From NCBI GenBank assembly GCA_022565695.1, contig JAIUME010000002.1:248001-312000 (forward strand): 64,000 nt of DNA, written 5' to 3'. Positions 9,520-17,989 of the stretch are shown here, one piece after another; positions within the stretch are counted from its first letter, which is position 1; each line of letters starts with the position of its first letter. Origin of the DNA: Alcanivorax sp. GTDB taxonomy: Bacteria; Pseudomonadota; Gammaproteobacteria; Pseudomonadales; Alcanivoracaceae. The notes under the pieces were generated by a model that searched no databases, was not told the origin of the DNA, and saw only the letters and a list, made by a program, of their open reading frames with translations. A program made the position numbers and the translations under genes.

Positions 9520-9568
9520 GCAGATAACAGCTCCTCGCTACAAGACACAGAGTATACCCGCATACGGG

Positions 9569-11431
9569 TCACTCATGCAGCCATGCATATATCGCTTCTG
9601 CCATGGCGCGGCTGATGCCCGGCGCGCCGGCAAGGGATTCCACCGAGGCATTGCGCAGCTGCTGCAGGCCGCCGAAGTGGTTCAACAGTTGTTGACGTCG
9701 CTTTGGGCCCACACCGGGAATTTCCTCAAGCATCGAGGCGCTGCGCTGCTTGCCGCGCCGGGCACGGTGCCCCGTAATAGCGAAACGGTGCGCTTCATCG
9801 CGCACCTGTTGCAGCAGATGCAGGGCCGGATCATCTGCCTCAGGCGTTAACACCACTCCGCCGGGGCGGTGCAACTCTTCCAGCCCAGCGCGACGTGATG
9901 GTCCCTTGCTGATGCCCATCATCGGCATATCACCCAGCCCGATGGCGGTCAGCGCCTCATGCACATAGCGCAACTGCCCTTTGCCCCCGTCAATCAGCAG
10001 CAAGTCCGGCAGCGGCTTGCCCTCTTTGCTGACCCGGGCATAGCGGCGTGTGACGGCCTCGACCAGGGCGGCATAGTCATCACCTCCCTGGGCTGGCGAG
10101 ACGTTGAAGCGCCGGTAGTCGCCTTTCATGGCGCCCTCCGGACCGAACACCACACACGAGGCCACCGCCTTTTCGCCGCCGGTATGGCTGATATCAAAGC
10201 ACTCGATGCGTCCCGGCGGCTGCGGCTGCCCCAGCAGCTGCGCCAGAGCGCTATATCGTTTACTGATGTTGTCGCGACTGGCAAGTTTGGCAGTCAGTGT
10301 CTGTAGCGCATTTTCCCGCGCCAGCTTCACCCAGGCCTGGCGCTCCCCTCTTACCGAGGTGGCAAACCGCACCTTGCGGCCACGGGCGCTTTTCAGTGCC
10401 TCGCCGAACACGTCCAGGCCTTCCACCTTGCGATCCAGGATGATCTCGGCCGGCAAAGCCTGGTCGCCGTTATCGCCCAGATAGTACTGGCCGAGAAACG
10501 CTTCCAGAATATCGGCTTCCTCATCGTCAGCGCGGATGCGCGGCGTATAGCTGTGGTGACCGAGTACGCGCCCCTGGCGCACTACCAACACCTCCACCAC
10601 TGCCAGGCCATGGCGGCATTCCACCACCAGCACATCCACATCGCCGCGTTGGGTATCCACATACTGTTTCTGCTGCACCAGCCGAATGGCGGCAATCTGG
10701 TCTCGCAATTCGGCCGCGCGCTCGAAATCCAGCGCTTCGGCCGCCGCCGTCATGCGCGCTTCCAGCGCTGCAGACACCTGGTCATCCTTGCCCTCCAGAA
10801 AATCGGTAGCCAGTTGCACCTGACGGCGGTAATCGGCCTCGCTGACCAGCCCGACACAGGGCGCCGTACACCGTTTGATCTGATGCTGCAGGCAGGGTCT
10901 GGTGCGATTGCGGAAGTAGCTGTCGCTGCAATTGCGCAACTGGAAGACCTTTTCGACAGTGCTCAAGGCCTCGCGCACGCTGGAACCGCTCGGATACGGC
11001 CCGAAATAACGGCTTGCCGTGCGCCGCTTGCCACGGTGAAAGCCCACCCGGGGAAAGGTCTGTTCCACCGTGATACGGATGTAGGGATAGGATTTATCGT
11101 CCCGCAGCAGGATATTGTAGGGCGGGCGATATTCCTTTATCTGCGCCTGCTCCAGCAGCAGCGCTTCGGTCTCGTCGTTGGTGACCGTGGTCTGAACAGC
11201 CGCCACCCGCGCCACCATCGCACGGGTCTTGATGGCCTCGACGTTTTTCTGGAAGTAGCTGTTCAGGCGGGCGCGCAGATCGCGTGCCTTGCCCACATAC
11301 AGGACACGCCCTTCTGCATCCATCATCCGGTAAACGCCGGGGCGGCGGCTGCAATCCCGCAGAAATGCGGCTGCATCAAAGCGGCCAGCTGACTCGGGAT
11401 CAGAGCCGGATTCAGTGTGCGTTTTGGTCAC
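9569..11431 (-). CDS. uvrC: UvrABC excinuclease subunit C
   Basis: A 620-residue nucleotide excision repair nuclease that cuts on both sides of lesions with UvrB. The N-terminal GIY-YIG domain is visible (GVYRMMDAEGRVLYVGKA), followed by the four-cysteine region near CSDSYFRNRTRPC. A UvrB-interaction (UVR) motif, the RNase H-like C-terminal nuclease (CFDISHTGGE, LLIDGGKGQL) and terminal helix-hairpin-helix repeats (IPGVGPKRRQQLL) complete the protein. The start appears to be GTG at 11431, with only a weak ribosome site. It sits 48 nt after the response regulator gene, as in E. coli uvrY-uvrC. Confidence 0.98.
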   Translation of the reverse strand: MTKTHTESGSDPESAGRFDAAAFLRDCSRRPGVYRMMDAEGRVLYVGKARDLRARLNSYFQKNVEAIKTRAMVARVAAVQTTVTNDETEALLLEQAQIKEYRPPYNILLRDDKSYPYIRITVEQTFPRVGFHRGKRRTASRYFGPYPSGSSVREALSTVEKVFQLRNCSDSYFRNRTRPCLQHQIKRCTAPCVGLVSEADYRRQVQLATDFLEGKDDQVSAALEARMTAAAEALDFERAAELRDQIAAIRLVQQKQYVDTQRGDVDVLVVECRHGLAVVEVLVVRQGRVLGHHSYTPRIRADDEEADILEAFLGQYYLGDNGDQALPAEIILDRKVEGLDVFGEALKSARGRKVRFATSVRGERQAWVKLARENALQTLTAKLASRDNISKRYSALAQLLGQPQPPGRIECFDISHTGGEKAVASCVVFGPEGAMKGDYRRFNVSPAQGGDDYAALVEAVTRRYARVSKEGKPLPDLLLIDGGKGQLRYVHEALTAIGLGDMPMMGISKGPSRRAGLEELHRPGGVVLTPEADDPALHLLQQVRDEAHRFAITGHRARRGKQRSASMLEEIPGVGPKRRQQLLNHFGGLQQLRNASVESLAGAPGISRAMAEAIYAWLHE

Positions 11432-11479
11432 GTCGGACGGGCCTGCTGTGTTTCAGGGCATAGGGCGAACCCCGCGGCG

Positions 11480-12127
11480 CTAGCTGGCCGCGAGTTCAGT
11501 TTCCAGCATGCTATGCCGTACAGCCACCAGTGTCATCTCGACATCGCTGGTGATACCCAGCTTGTCGAATATCCGGTAGCGGTAGGTATTGACCGTTTTC
11601 GGCGATAAACAGAGCTTATCGGAAATATCCTGCACCTTATGGCAGTTCACGATCATCATCATGATCTGCAGCTCCCGCTCCGACAGCAATTCGAAGGGGG
11701 TTGCCTCAGGCTCATAGGGTTTGAGCGCCATCGCCTGGGCGATGTGCGGGCTGATATAGCGCTGGCCAACATGCACGACCCGGATCGCCCGCAACATCTC
11801 GTCGCAATCCGCACCCTTGGTGATGTAGCCCACCGCGCCAGCCTTGAGCAAACGTGACGGGAACGGCTCTTCTTCACAGACTGTCACGGCAATGACGCGT
11901 ATGGCATCGTTGGCCCGGACCATCTTGCGGGTTGCTTCCATGCCCCCCATGCCCGGCATCTTGACGTCCATGAGCACAACATCCGGCTCAAGCTCTTTTG
12001 CCAGGCGTACGGCCTCTTCGCCACTGTCAGCCTGGGCCACGACACGGATCCCCTCGACATCATCCAGCATGCGCGCGATGCCCGTGCGTACCAGGTCATG
12101 ATCATCGACCACCATTACCTTGATCAT
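11480..12127 (-). CDS. gacA: GacA/UvrY-type two-component response regulator
   Basis: A 215-residue NarL/FixJ-type regulator. The receiver domain shows the acidic pocket VVDDHD and the phospho-acceptor Asp in LMDVKMPG. The C-terminal LuxR helix-turn-helix is LSERELQIMMMI through LSPKTVNTYRYRIFDKLG. The location upstream of uvrC is diagnostic of GacA/UvrY, which is activated by a BarA/GacS kinase and drives small RNAs that titrate CsrA/RsmA. I chose the ATG at 12127 (ribosome site GGGAG) over an in-frame TTG five codons upstream because MIKVMVVDD is the normal family N terminus. No cognate kinase is in the window. Confidence 0.95.
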   Translation of the reverse strand: MIKVMVVDDHDLVRTGIARMLDDVEGIRVVAQADSGEEAVRLAKELEPDVVLMDVKMPGMGGMEATRKMVRANDAIRVIAVTVCEEEPFPSRLLKAGAVGYITKGADCDEMLRAIRVVHVGQRYISPHIAQAMALKPYEPEATPFELLSERELQIMMMIVNCHKVQDISDKLCLSPKTVNTYRYRIFDKLGITSDVEMTLVAVRHSMLETELAAS

Positions 12128-12240
12128 GTACTTCTCCCTCAATGCGTTGTCGTCATTCCATGACGTGTTTCATGCTCTCGGCCAGCCTCGCAGAGCATGG
12201 CCAGCCTAATGGCCCGACCATGGTCATGAAAGGGTCTGGA

Positions 12241-12684
12241 TCACATTGCGTTATCAACGGCGCCACCCCGATTCAGGCGCTGTCCCCAAGCATACCCCAG
12301 GGCTACGGCCAGCAGCCATAGTGGCACGGAGACACCAATGCAGAGCAATGCCATGCCCGGCATGCCCGCCTGCCACAGCGTGACGCTCTCCAGACTGAAC
12401 AGCGAGAAGCTGGTGAAGCCGCCCAGTAGCCCGGTCATGACGAACTGATCGCGCAACGCCTGGCTGCCACCCTGCACTTGCCAGCGCCCGCCTGGGCCAC
12501 AGGACGCCGCGTACAAGCCTATCAACAGAGAGCCGGCCACATTGATACCGAGCAGGCTTACCCAGGACCAGAGCCCCGGCAGGCCCGCATGCAACGAGAC
12601 CAGGCTGAGCGCGCAGCGCGCACCGGCGCCAAGGGCACCACCGAGAAACACGACGGCGTAGATCTGCCAGGTTGGCGCATCCAT
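12241..12684 (-). CDS. crcB: Fluoride exporter CrcB/Fluc, copy 1
   Basis: A 147-residue four-helix membrane protein of the Fluc family, which forms dimeric fluoride channels that keep cytosolic fluoride low. Family hallmarks are GGALGAGARCAL at the N terminus, the GxNxxG-type segment (LGINVAGSLLIG) and GLLGGFTSFSLFSLE with its conserved Thr-Ser and Phe residues. The ATG at 12684 begins only 5 nt after the stop of a second crcB gene, so the pair is cotranscribed. No fluoride riboswitch is recognisable upstream. Confidence 0.93.
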   Translation of the reverse strand: MDAPTWQIYAVVFLGGALGAGARCALSLVSLHAGLPGLWSWVSLLGINVAGSLLIGLYAASCGPGGRWQVQGGSQALRDQFVMTGLLGGFTSFSLFSLESVTLWQAGMPGMALLCIGVSVPLWLLAVALGYAWGQRLNRGGAVDNAM

Positions 12685-12689
12685 CCTGC

Positions 12690-13118
12690 TCACAGGCCAC
12701 CTCCGCCATTCATCAGCATCAGGGACACGGCGAGAAAGCCCAGCGTGGTCGCGGTCAGACATCCGCCGACTGACACCAGCAGATTGATCAGCGCCGCGCC
12801 CGTCCCACGCTCACGGAACAGCAGCAGGGTTTGCAGACTGAATGAGGAGACTGTTGTCAGGCTGCCCAGGAAGCCCACCAGCAACAGCCACCAGAGCAGT
12901 CTGCCAGGCAGTTCCGGGAACCCGCCAATGAGCGCCAGCACCACGCCGGCGGCGAGGGCACCGCTGATATTGGCCGCCCAGATGCCCCACGGCCAGGCGG
13001 CGCTCCATCCTCTGGCAGCAGATCGCACCAGGGCCAGACGCGCCATCGCACCCAGGCCGCCGCCCAGCAATACCAGAAGCAGGTACGGCAGGCCTGGCAG
13101 ACCGTTATCAATCGGCAT
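12690..13118 (-). CDS. crcB: Fluoride exporter CrcB/Fluc, copy 2
   Basis: A 142-residue Fluc-family membrane protein similar in layout to its downstream neighbour. It has GGGLGAMARLAL at the N terminus, AANISGALAAG where the conserved Asn sits, and GFLGSLTTVSSFSLQ in place of the GGFTSFS loop. The ATG at 13118 shares a base with the stop of the LysR gene (TGATG), and a GTG lies one codon upstream, so translation is probably coupled. Two tandem non-identical copies could form a heterodimeric channel, as known for some Gram-positive Fluc pairs. Confidence 0.92.
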   Translation of the reverse strand: MPIDNGLPGLPYLLLVLLGGGLGAMARLALVRSAARGWSAAWPWGIWAANISGALAAGVVLALIGGFPELPGRLLWWLLLVGFLGSLTTVSSFSLQTLLLFRERGTGAALINLLVSVGGCLTATTLGFLAVSLMLMNGGGGL

Positions 13119-14110
13119 CACAGGTATTGCTCACTGCATTGCAGTGGCTCGCCGCTGCGGTATCGGTCACGTAACCACATCACCCACTCTCTTATGGCCT
13201 GTATGCTGGCATCATCCGCACGACGCTCAGGATAAACCAGATAGAATGCGTCGCCCGGCACCCCCGGGCCAAAAGGCTGGACGAGACGCCCGCTGGCCAG
13301 CTCGTCAGCCACCAGCGCCTGACTCATCAATGCCACCCCCTGCCCGCCCAGCGCCGCCGCGATGGCGTGGGTTTCATCTGAAAACGCCAGCCCGGCAGTG
13401 CGGTCCATCTGCACCAATGCTGCTGGAAAGTCCTCGCCATGCTCTTCGCGCAACAGCCGAAACCACTCGGCCCACCCGGCCGGCGCACTTTGCCCGTTAC
13501 GGGGCGCGAAATGGATCAACGGCACCCGGGCCAGATCCGCCGGCTCCCGCAGACCCAGCGCCGGGCTGCAGGCCGGCACGAAGACGTTATCAAACAGTTT
13601 TTCTGCCTTCAGCGATGGCCACTGACCGCTCCCGTAGCGGATTGCCATATCCGTGGTCACGCCATCCAGCGACACCGGCTCGTGGGTGGCATGAATACTC
13701 AGATCCAGGGTCGGATGCTGGTCCCGCAGCATGCAGACCCACGGCAATAGCCAGCGCATGGCCACCGCCGGGGTGGCGGACAGGGTGATCGCCTGCCGCG
13801 TCGCCGGCACCCGCAGACGCGCCACCGTCGCCGCAATATTGTCCAGCGCTTCACTGAGCACCGGCAACAGGCTGCCGCCTTCCCGCGTCAACACCAGTTG
13901 CCGGGGCTTGCGCACAAACAGGGCCACGCCCAGCGCCTCCTCAAGCTGACGCACCTGATGACTGATGGCCGTCGCCGAGACCGACAACTCCTCCGCTGCC
14001 CGCTTGGCGCTCAGATGACGCGCCGCCGCCTCGAACGCACGCAATGCCGAAAGCGACGGCAGGGCCCGTGGTGACACAGGGGGCAGTACAGGTGAGTTAT
14101 TTTTTGTCAT
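13118..14110 (-). CDS. LysR-family transcriptional regulator (GcvA-like)
   Basis: A 330-residue regulator. The winged helix-turn-helix occupies about residues 20-80 (SALRAFEAAARHLSAKRAAE, ATAISHQVRQLEE, LFVRKPRQLVLT), followed by a LysR substrate-binding domain. The style (PSLSALRAFEAAARH) resembles GcvA-type regulators. It is divergent from the azoreductase gene across a gap of about 108 nt and so probably controls it, while its own transcript runs into the two crcB genes. The inducer is unknown. The ATG at 14110 is preferred over an in-frame TTG at 14119. Confidence 0.92.
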   Translation of the reverse strand: MTKNNSPVLPPVSPRALPSLSALRAFEAAARHLSAKRAAEELSVSATAISHQVRQLEEALGVALFVRKPRQLVLTREGGSLLPVLSEALDNIAATVARLRVPATRQAITLSATPAVAMRWLLPWVCMLRDQHPTLDLSIHATHEPVSLDGVTTDMAIRYGSGQWPSLKAEKLFDNVFVPACSPALGLREPADLARVPLIHFAPRNGQSAPAGWAEWFRLLREEHGEDFPAALVQMDRTAGLAFSDETHAIAAALGGQGVALMSQALVADELASGRLVQPFGPGVPGDAFYLVYPERRADDASIQAIREWVMWLRDRYRSGEPLQCSEQYL

Positions 14111-14218
14111 AAGGCGCAATATTCATCGTTTGTCGGCCTGCTTCGGATTCATGGATGATCTATCCACATGCATGACAGTGTCAAACACCCCACCCTCAGC
14201 GCAATACGGAGAACACCC

Positions 14219-14932
14219 ATGACTCGCATTTTGCATCTGGATGCCAGCGCCCGGCCGGGCCGCGCCGGTATCGACGCCCACGGATCACACACCCGCAGCC
14301 TGACAGATCATTTTGTTTGCCGCTGGCTGGCCGCCCGCCCCGACGACGAGGTGATCTACCGGGATGTAGGCGCCACACCCCCCTCCCCGGTCAGCCATGC
14401 CTGGATCGAAGCGGCGTTCGCGCCAGAGAGCGCCTGGCAGCCGTGGATGGCGGACACCCTGGCAGAGAGTGATGCGCTGGTCGACGAGTTGGTGGCAGCG
14501 GACATTCTGGTACTCGGTGTGCCGCTGTACAACTTCAGTGCGCCATCCGCCTTCAAAGCCTGGATTGATAACGTCATTCGCCTTGGCCGCACCGTGGCCT
14601 ATGACGCCAGCAACCCGGAAGCGCCCTTCACGCCTCTGCTGAGTGACCGGCCTCGCGCCGCAGTGCTGCTGTCCTCCCGAGGCGGCCACGGCATGGAACC
14701 CGGCGGCGCCTATGCGCATATGAACCATCTGGAGCCCAGCGTGCGCACCGCCCTGGAATTCATGGGCATCGAGACCCTGCACACCGCTGCCGTGGAACAT
14801 CAGGAGGACGGTGGCGAACTGTTGGCGGCGTCAGTGAAAGCCACCTTGCAGCGCACCGAAGCTGTCGTGGACGACCTGCTCCGGATGTTTCCTGCTACAA
14901 CCTCTACGGCTAAAGCTGCCAGACAGGCGTAA
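14219..14932 (+). CDS. azoR: FMN-dependent NADH-azoreductase / quinone reductase (AzoR-like)
   Basis: A 237-residue flavodoxin-fold oxidoreductase. The start MTRILHLDASARPG matches the family N terminus (beta strand plus phosphate-binding Ser). The core motif GVPLYNFSAPSAFKAWIDN contacts FMN, and SSRGG corresponds to the second flavin loop. The protein would reduce quinones or azo compounds with NAD(P)H, usually as a detoxifying activity. The ATG at 14219 has a GGAG element upstream. Divergent transcription from a LysR gene suggests control by that regulator. Confidence 0.9.
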   Translation: MTRILHLDASARPGRAGIDAHGSHTRSLTDHFVCRWLAARPDDEVIYRDVGATPPSPVSHAWIEAAFAPESAWQPWMADTLAESDALVDELVAADILVLGVPLYNFSAPSAFKAWIDNVIRLGRTVAYDASNPEAPFTPLLSDRPRAAVLLSSRGGHGMEPGGAYAHMNHLEPSVRTALEFMGIETLHTAAVEHQEDGGELLAASVKATLQRTEAVVDDLLRMFPATTSTAKAARQA

Positions 14933-14971
14933 GCAGAGAATAGACTGACGCGAGAGGCGCCTGGGCCAGGC

Positions 14972-16414
14972 TCAATCGGCGTTGACGATATCGCCGAGCC
15001 ACCGGTCCAGGCGCCACTGATGGGCGCCAGCCTCCGCATCATTGATCAGCGCCGCAACGGCCCATGTAGTCCCGCGCGCGTCGCGCAAGTAGCCCGCCAC
15101 CGCACGCACATCACGCAAACTCCCGGTCTTGATATGACCGCGACCGACGAAATCCCGGCCGCGCAGGCGCATGCTGCCATCAATCCCCGTCAGCGGCAGG
15201 CTGCTGGTGAATTCCGCCGCCCAGGGACTGCGCCAGGCCTGCTCCAGCAATGCCGTGATTTGCAGTGCACTGATACGTTCACTGCGCGACAGCCCGGACC
15301 CGTTATCCAGCACGATGCTGCCCGCATCCAGCCCCTTGCCCTCCAGCCACTCGCCTACCACCCGCCGGGCGGCAGCCAGATCATCACCGTCACCCGCCCG
15401 GCGATACTGGGCTCCCAGCGTCAGGAACAGCTGCTTCGTCATGACATTATTGCTGTGCTTGTTGATATCCCGGATTACCGTAACCAGATCCGCCGAGGTC
15501 GTGGCCCCCACCAGCCGACTGCCAGCGGGCAACTGCCCGACCCGATGGCCGCCGCTGATCTCACCCCCCAGCCCCCGCCAGAGATGCCGCAAGGTCGCCG
15601 CCGTGTGATCGTCCGCCGCGCCCAGCGCATGATGACGCCGCACACCGCAGCCCTCCGGCAGCACACCACTGAGCGGAATGCGCCACTGCCCGGCCCCGTC
15701 CTCACGGGGCACACCGATCAGGGCACCCGCCCGCGGACAACGCGGGGGCGCCGATGCATCCTCAGACATTTCATCCGAAACAGAACGCACCAGCGGCGGC
15801 CCCGCACTCAGATTATTCACCAGACTGACCCCGGGCAGGGCCGGCGTCATGGACGCACGCACAACCCCCGCCTCGGTCTCCGCCCGCACCTGCACCAGGT
15901 TGAGCTGCGACAACAGGGGATGCGGCAAGGCCAGATACGGTGCATGAGGATTGTTGCCATCATCATCGAAACCGGGCCAGACCTCCGGCAGACGCAGATA
16001 ACTGCCATCCAGCACCAGATCACCCCGTATTTCCCGAATCCCCTGCCCGCGCAACGTCTCCAGCATCGCCCAGAGCCGCTCCCGACTCAGCGACGGGTCG
16101 CCCCCGGACACCAGATACAGATTGCCATGCAGTACGTCGCCGTCCTGATGCCCGTCCGTATAGAGCCAGGTATTCCAGCGGAACGCCGGCCCGAGCAGGT
16201 CCAGCGCGGCATAGGTAGTAACCAGCTTCATCACGGAGGCAGGATTAAGCGCCTCATCGGCACGCTGCAACCTTGGCCTGCCCGGCCCGTCAAGCGGGAT
16301 CGCCGCAAACGCCATCACCGGATCTGCAGCCGGCCCGCTGGCTGCCTGCCTGTTCGTGCAACCGGTTGCAACGGCAATGCACACAAGCGCAAGGACCAGT
16401 GGCCAACGAAGCAT
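14972..16414 (-). CDS. dacB: D-alanyl-D-alanine carboxypeptidase/endopeptidase, PBP4 type
   Basis: A 480-residue peptidase S13 protein that trims and opens peptidoglycan cross-links in the periplasm. The three penicillin-binding motifs are visible: SVMK (Ser60, Lys63), SNN (in KHSNNVMTKQ) and KTG (in HIKTGSLRDV). The N terminus carries a lipoprotein-like signal ending in VATGC (Cys19), so the enzyme may be membrane anchored, unlike soluble E. coli PBP4. It stands alone between the azoreductase gene and a repeat-rich region. Confidence 0.95.
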   Translation of the reverse strand: MLRWPLVLALVCIAVATGCTNRQAASGPAADPVMAFAAIPLDGPGRPRLQRADEALNPASVMKLVTTYAALDLLGPAFRWNTWLYTDGHQDGDVLHGNLYLVSGGDPSLSRERLWAMLETLRGQGIREIRGDLVLDGSYLRLPEVWPGFDDDGNNPHAPYLALPHPLLSQLNLVQVRAETEAGVVRASMTPALPGVSLVNNLSAGPPLVRSVSDEMSEDASAPPRCPRAGALIGVPREDGAGQWRIPLSGVLPEGCGVRRHHALGAADDHTAATLRHLWRGLGGEISGGHRVGQLPAGSRLVGATTSADLVTVIRDINKHSNNVMTKQLFLTLGAQYRRAGDGDDLAAARRVVGEWLEGKGLDAGSIVLDNGSGLSRSERISALQITALLEQAWRSPWAAEFTSSLPLTGIDGSMRLRGRDFVGRGHIKTGSLRDVRAVAGYLRDARGTTWAVAALINDAEAGAHQWRLDRWLGDIVNAD

Positions 16415-16565
16415 TGCGGCAACTCCTGAATAAATGGGTTCACGTAGATGACGCTATATGGGATAGCGACTGTTCTGGTTTGTTCCAATAGTATCTGGAG
16501 TATCGCACTGTCGGAGGTGCTGCGCTGCTGGGAGGGGCTTCCATTCTTTGTTGTTTGGAGGTTGT

Positions 16566-16681
16566 GGCCCACGGGGGCGGGGACTGCCTTTCAGGACCCG
16601 CCGTAAACCCATCCATGGGGGCTTGTGTTCGACATCCCTGTCTCACACAGTCCTGAAAGGCAGTCCCCGCCCCCGTGGGCC
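16566..16681. repeat. Perfect 32-bp inverted repeat with 52-nt loop
   Basis: The arm at 16566-16597 (beginning GGCCCACGGGGGCGGGGACT) is the exact reverse complement of 16650-16681. The 52-nt spacer carries no gene. Either transcript strand would fold into a very stable hairpin. There is no flanking T-run, so it is not a simple terminator. A dispersed repeat or small mobile palindrome is more likely. Confidence 0.85.
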
Positions 16682-16774
16682 GTCACGTTCAGCAGTATCA
16701 ACTACTCCCAGCCAACCGCCGGTTTGGTTCTTACTGAGAACCCGATAGCTGCCTGACTTCGAATCTCGCTCCGG

Positions 16775-16883
16775 CGTAGAGGTGGGGTACGCCCTGGAGG
16801 GACCTCTTTGGCCATGGATGGCCAAAGCGCGAGCGACCAGGGACGGCTTGAGCGGTCCCGGAAGGGCGTACCCCGCCTCTACG
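16775..16883. repeat. REP-like compound palindrome
   Basis: The arm at 16775-16795 (CGTAGAGGTGGGGTACGCCC plus T) pairs with 16863-16883 with one mismatch in 21. Inside it lies a second palindrome, GGCCATGGATGGCC, and a GGGACC/GGTCCC pair. From memory, similar blocks with a central ATGGATGGCC core are dispersed in many marine gammaproteobacterial genomes. Confidence 0.75.
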
Positions 16884-16946
16884 CTTCTTTCTGGAGGGTG
16901 ACCCACTATCCAGAGCACCGCCCCCACTCCCTATGCAATGAGGCAT

Positions 16947-16972
16947 AAAAAAACCCCGCTTTCGCAGCGGGG
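16947..16972 (-). terminator. Rho-independent terminator of tRNA-Ser
   Basis: On the minus strand the hairpin CCCCGCTGCGAAAGCGGGG (16954-16972) is followed by seven T residues (16953-16947), eight nt after the encoded CCA of the tRNA. Confidence 0.9.
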
Positions 16973-16980
16973 CTTTGTAT

Positions 16981-17070
16981 TGGCGGAGAGGGTGGGATTC
17001 GAACCCACGGAGGACGCAAATCCTCGACGGTTTTCAAGACCGTTGCATTCGACCACTCTGCCACCTCTCC
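16981..17070 (-). tRNA. tRNA-Ser (UGA)
   Basis: A 90-nt class II tRNA on the minus strand from GGAGAGGTGGCAGAG at 17070 to an encoded CCA at 16981-16983. The anticodon loop CTTGAAA gives TGA. It has a long variable arm and a GGTTCGAATCC T-arm. Confidence 0.96.
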
Positions 17071-17098
17071 ATCCGTCTGTTCTCCGACGGAAGACGGC

Positions 17099-17126
17099 AT
17101 GATAGCGTTGCCGGCGAGAGAGTCAA
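17099..17126 (-). promoter_or_regulatory. Promoter of tRNA-Ser
   Basis: On the minus strand TTGACT (17121-17126) is separated by 16 nt from TATCAT (17099-17104), about 30 nt before the tRNA. Confidence 0.7.
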
Positions 17127-17238
17127 CTGTCATCCGCATTCACGGGCACCGAAACGGACACTGAAACGTGAATTGCCTGATTTATGAGCGACTGTGGCGA
17201 CGCCACGGGCTGTTTGGCCGGAATCGGAGGCGAAGGCC

Positions 17239-17266
17239 TTGATTTTCCTGCCCTTGTTTCTATCAT
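17239..17266 (+). promoter_or_regulatory. Candidate promoter of yccA-tusDCB
   Basis: TTGATT (17239-17244), 16 nt, TATCAT (17261-17266), about 45 nt before the yccA start codon. Confidence 0.45.
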
Positions 17267-17311
17267 CCAGACTAATATGGAGACATGTTTTGCCAAAGGG
17301 GACACTGAACA

Positions 17312-17989
17312 ATGGATAACGAATACCGCTATACGAGTCGTACCGGCGCGCCACAGGTGGCTGGTGAGCAGGCCGCTCAGGTACTGCGTAATACCTATGG
17401 CCTGCTGGCCATGTCGCTGGCGGTCTCCGCCGCCGCTGGCTGGTTCGCCATGGCCAGCAACGTGGGCTTCATCAATCCGTTTCTGGTGATCGGTGTCTAC
17501 TTCGCCCTGCTGTTCGTGAATGCCAAGCTGGAAAACAGTGCCTGGGGCATTCTCAGTGTGTTCGGTATCACCGGGTGGTTGGGTTTTACCACGGGTCCGA
17601 TCATTGCGGCCTACGCGGGTATGCCGGGTGGCATGGAAGTCGTGAATACCGCGCTGAGCATGACCGCCGTGGTGTTTGTGTCCATGTCGGCCATTGCGCT
17701 GGTGACGCGCAAGGACTTCAGCTTCATGGGCAGCTTCCTGATGGTCGGCCTGATCATTGCGTTTGTCTGTGCCATCGTCACTCTGTTCGTGGACATGCCT
17801 GCGCTGCGCCTGGCGGCATCGGCCATGTTCGCCCTGCTCTCTTCGCTGCTGATCCTGTGGCAGACCAGTGCCATTATTCACGGCGGTGAGACCAACTACA
17901 TCCGCGCTACCGTGGTGCTGTTCATCTCGATCTACAATCTTTTCCTGTCGCTGCTGCACCTGCTCACCGCCCTCAGCGGCGATGACTGA
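17312..17989 (+). CDS. yccA: Bax inhibitor-1 / YccA family inner-membrane protein
   Basis: A 225-residue protein with about seven hydrophobic helices and the charged, tyrosine-rich N terminus typical of YccA (MDNEYRYTSRTG). In E. coli YccA is a substrate and modulator of the FtsH protease. The fold family includes pH-sensitive calcium-leak channels. The ribosome site AGGGGAC lies 10 nt upstream. Its stop overlaps the tusD start by one base (TGATG), and the order yccA-tusDCB matches the Pseudomonas locus. Confidence 0.93.
   Translation: MDNEYRYTSRTGAPQVAGEQAAQVLRNTYGLLAMSLAVSAAAGWFAMASNVGFINPFLVIGVYFALLFVNAKLENSAWGILSVFGITGWLGFTTGPIIAAYAGMPGGMEVVNTALSMTAVVFVSMSAIALVTRKDFSFMGSFLMVGLIIAFVCAIVTLFVDMPALRLAASAMFALLSSLLILWQTSAIIHGGETNYIRATVVLFISIYNLFLSLLHLLTALSGDD

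Larger units (their letters stand above)
16415..16946. other. Non-coding, repeat-bearing intergenic region
   Basis: This stretch of about 530 nt between dacB and tRNA-Ser has no credible gene. It contains two long inverted repeats, listed separately, separated by about 93 nt. The short frames inside it are products of the palindromes. Confidence 0.7.

Noticed and set aside
12478-13788. Plus-strand frame of 436 codons across crcB and the LysR gene
   Set aside because: Antisense to three conserved genes with correct motifs and couplings.
15020-16429. Open frame of 469 codons opposite dacB
   Set aside because: It mirrors the penicillin-binding protein and shows no coherent domain, only Arg/Pro/Gln-rich low complexity.
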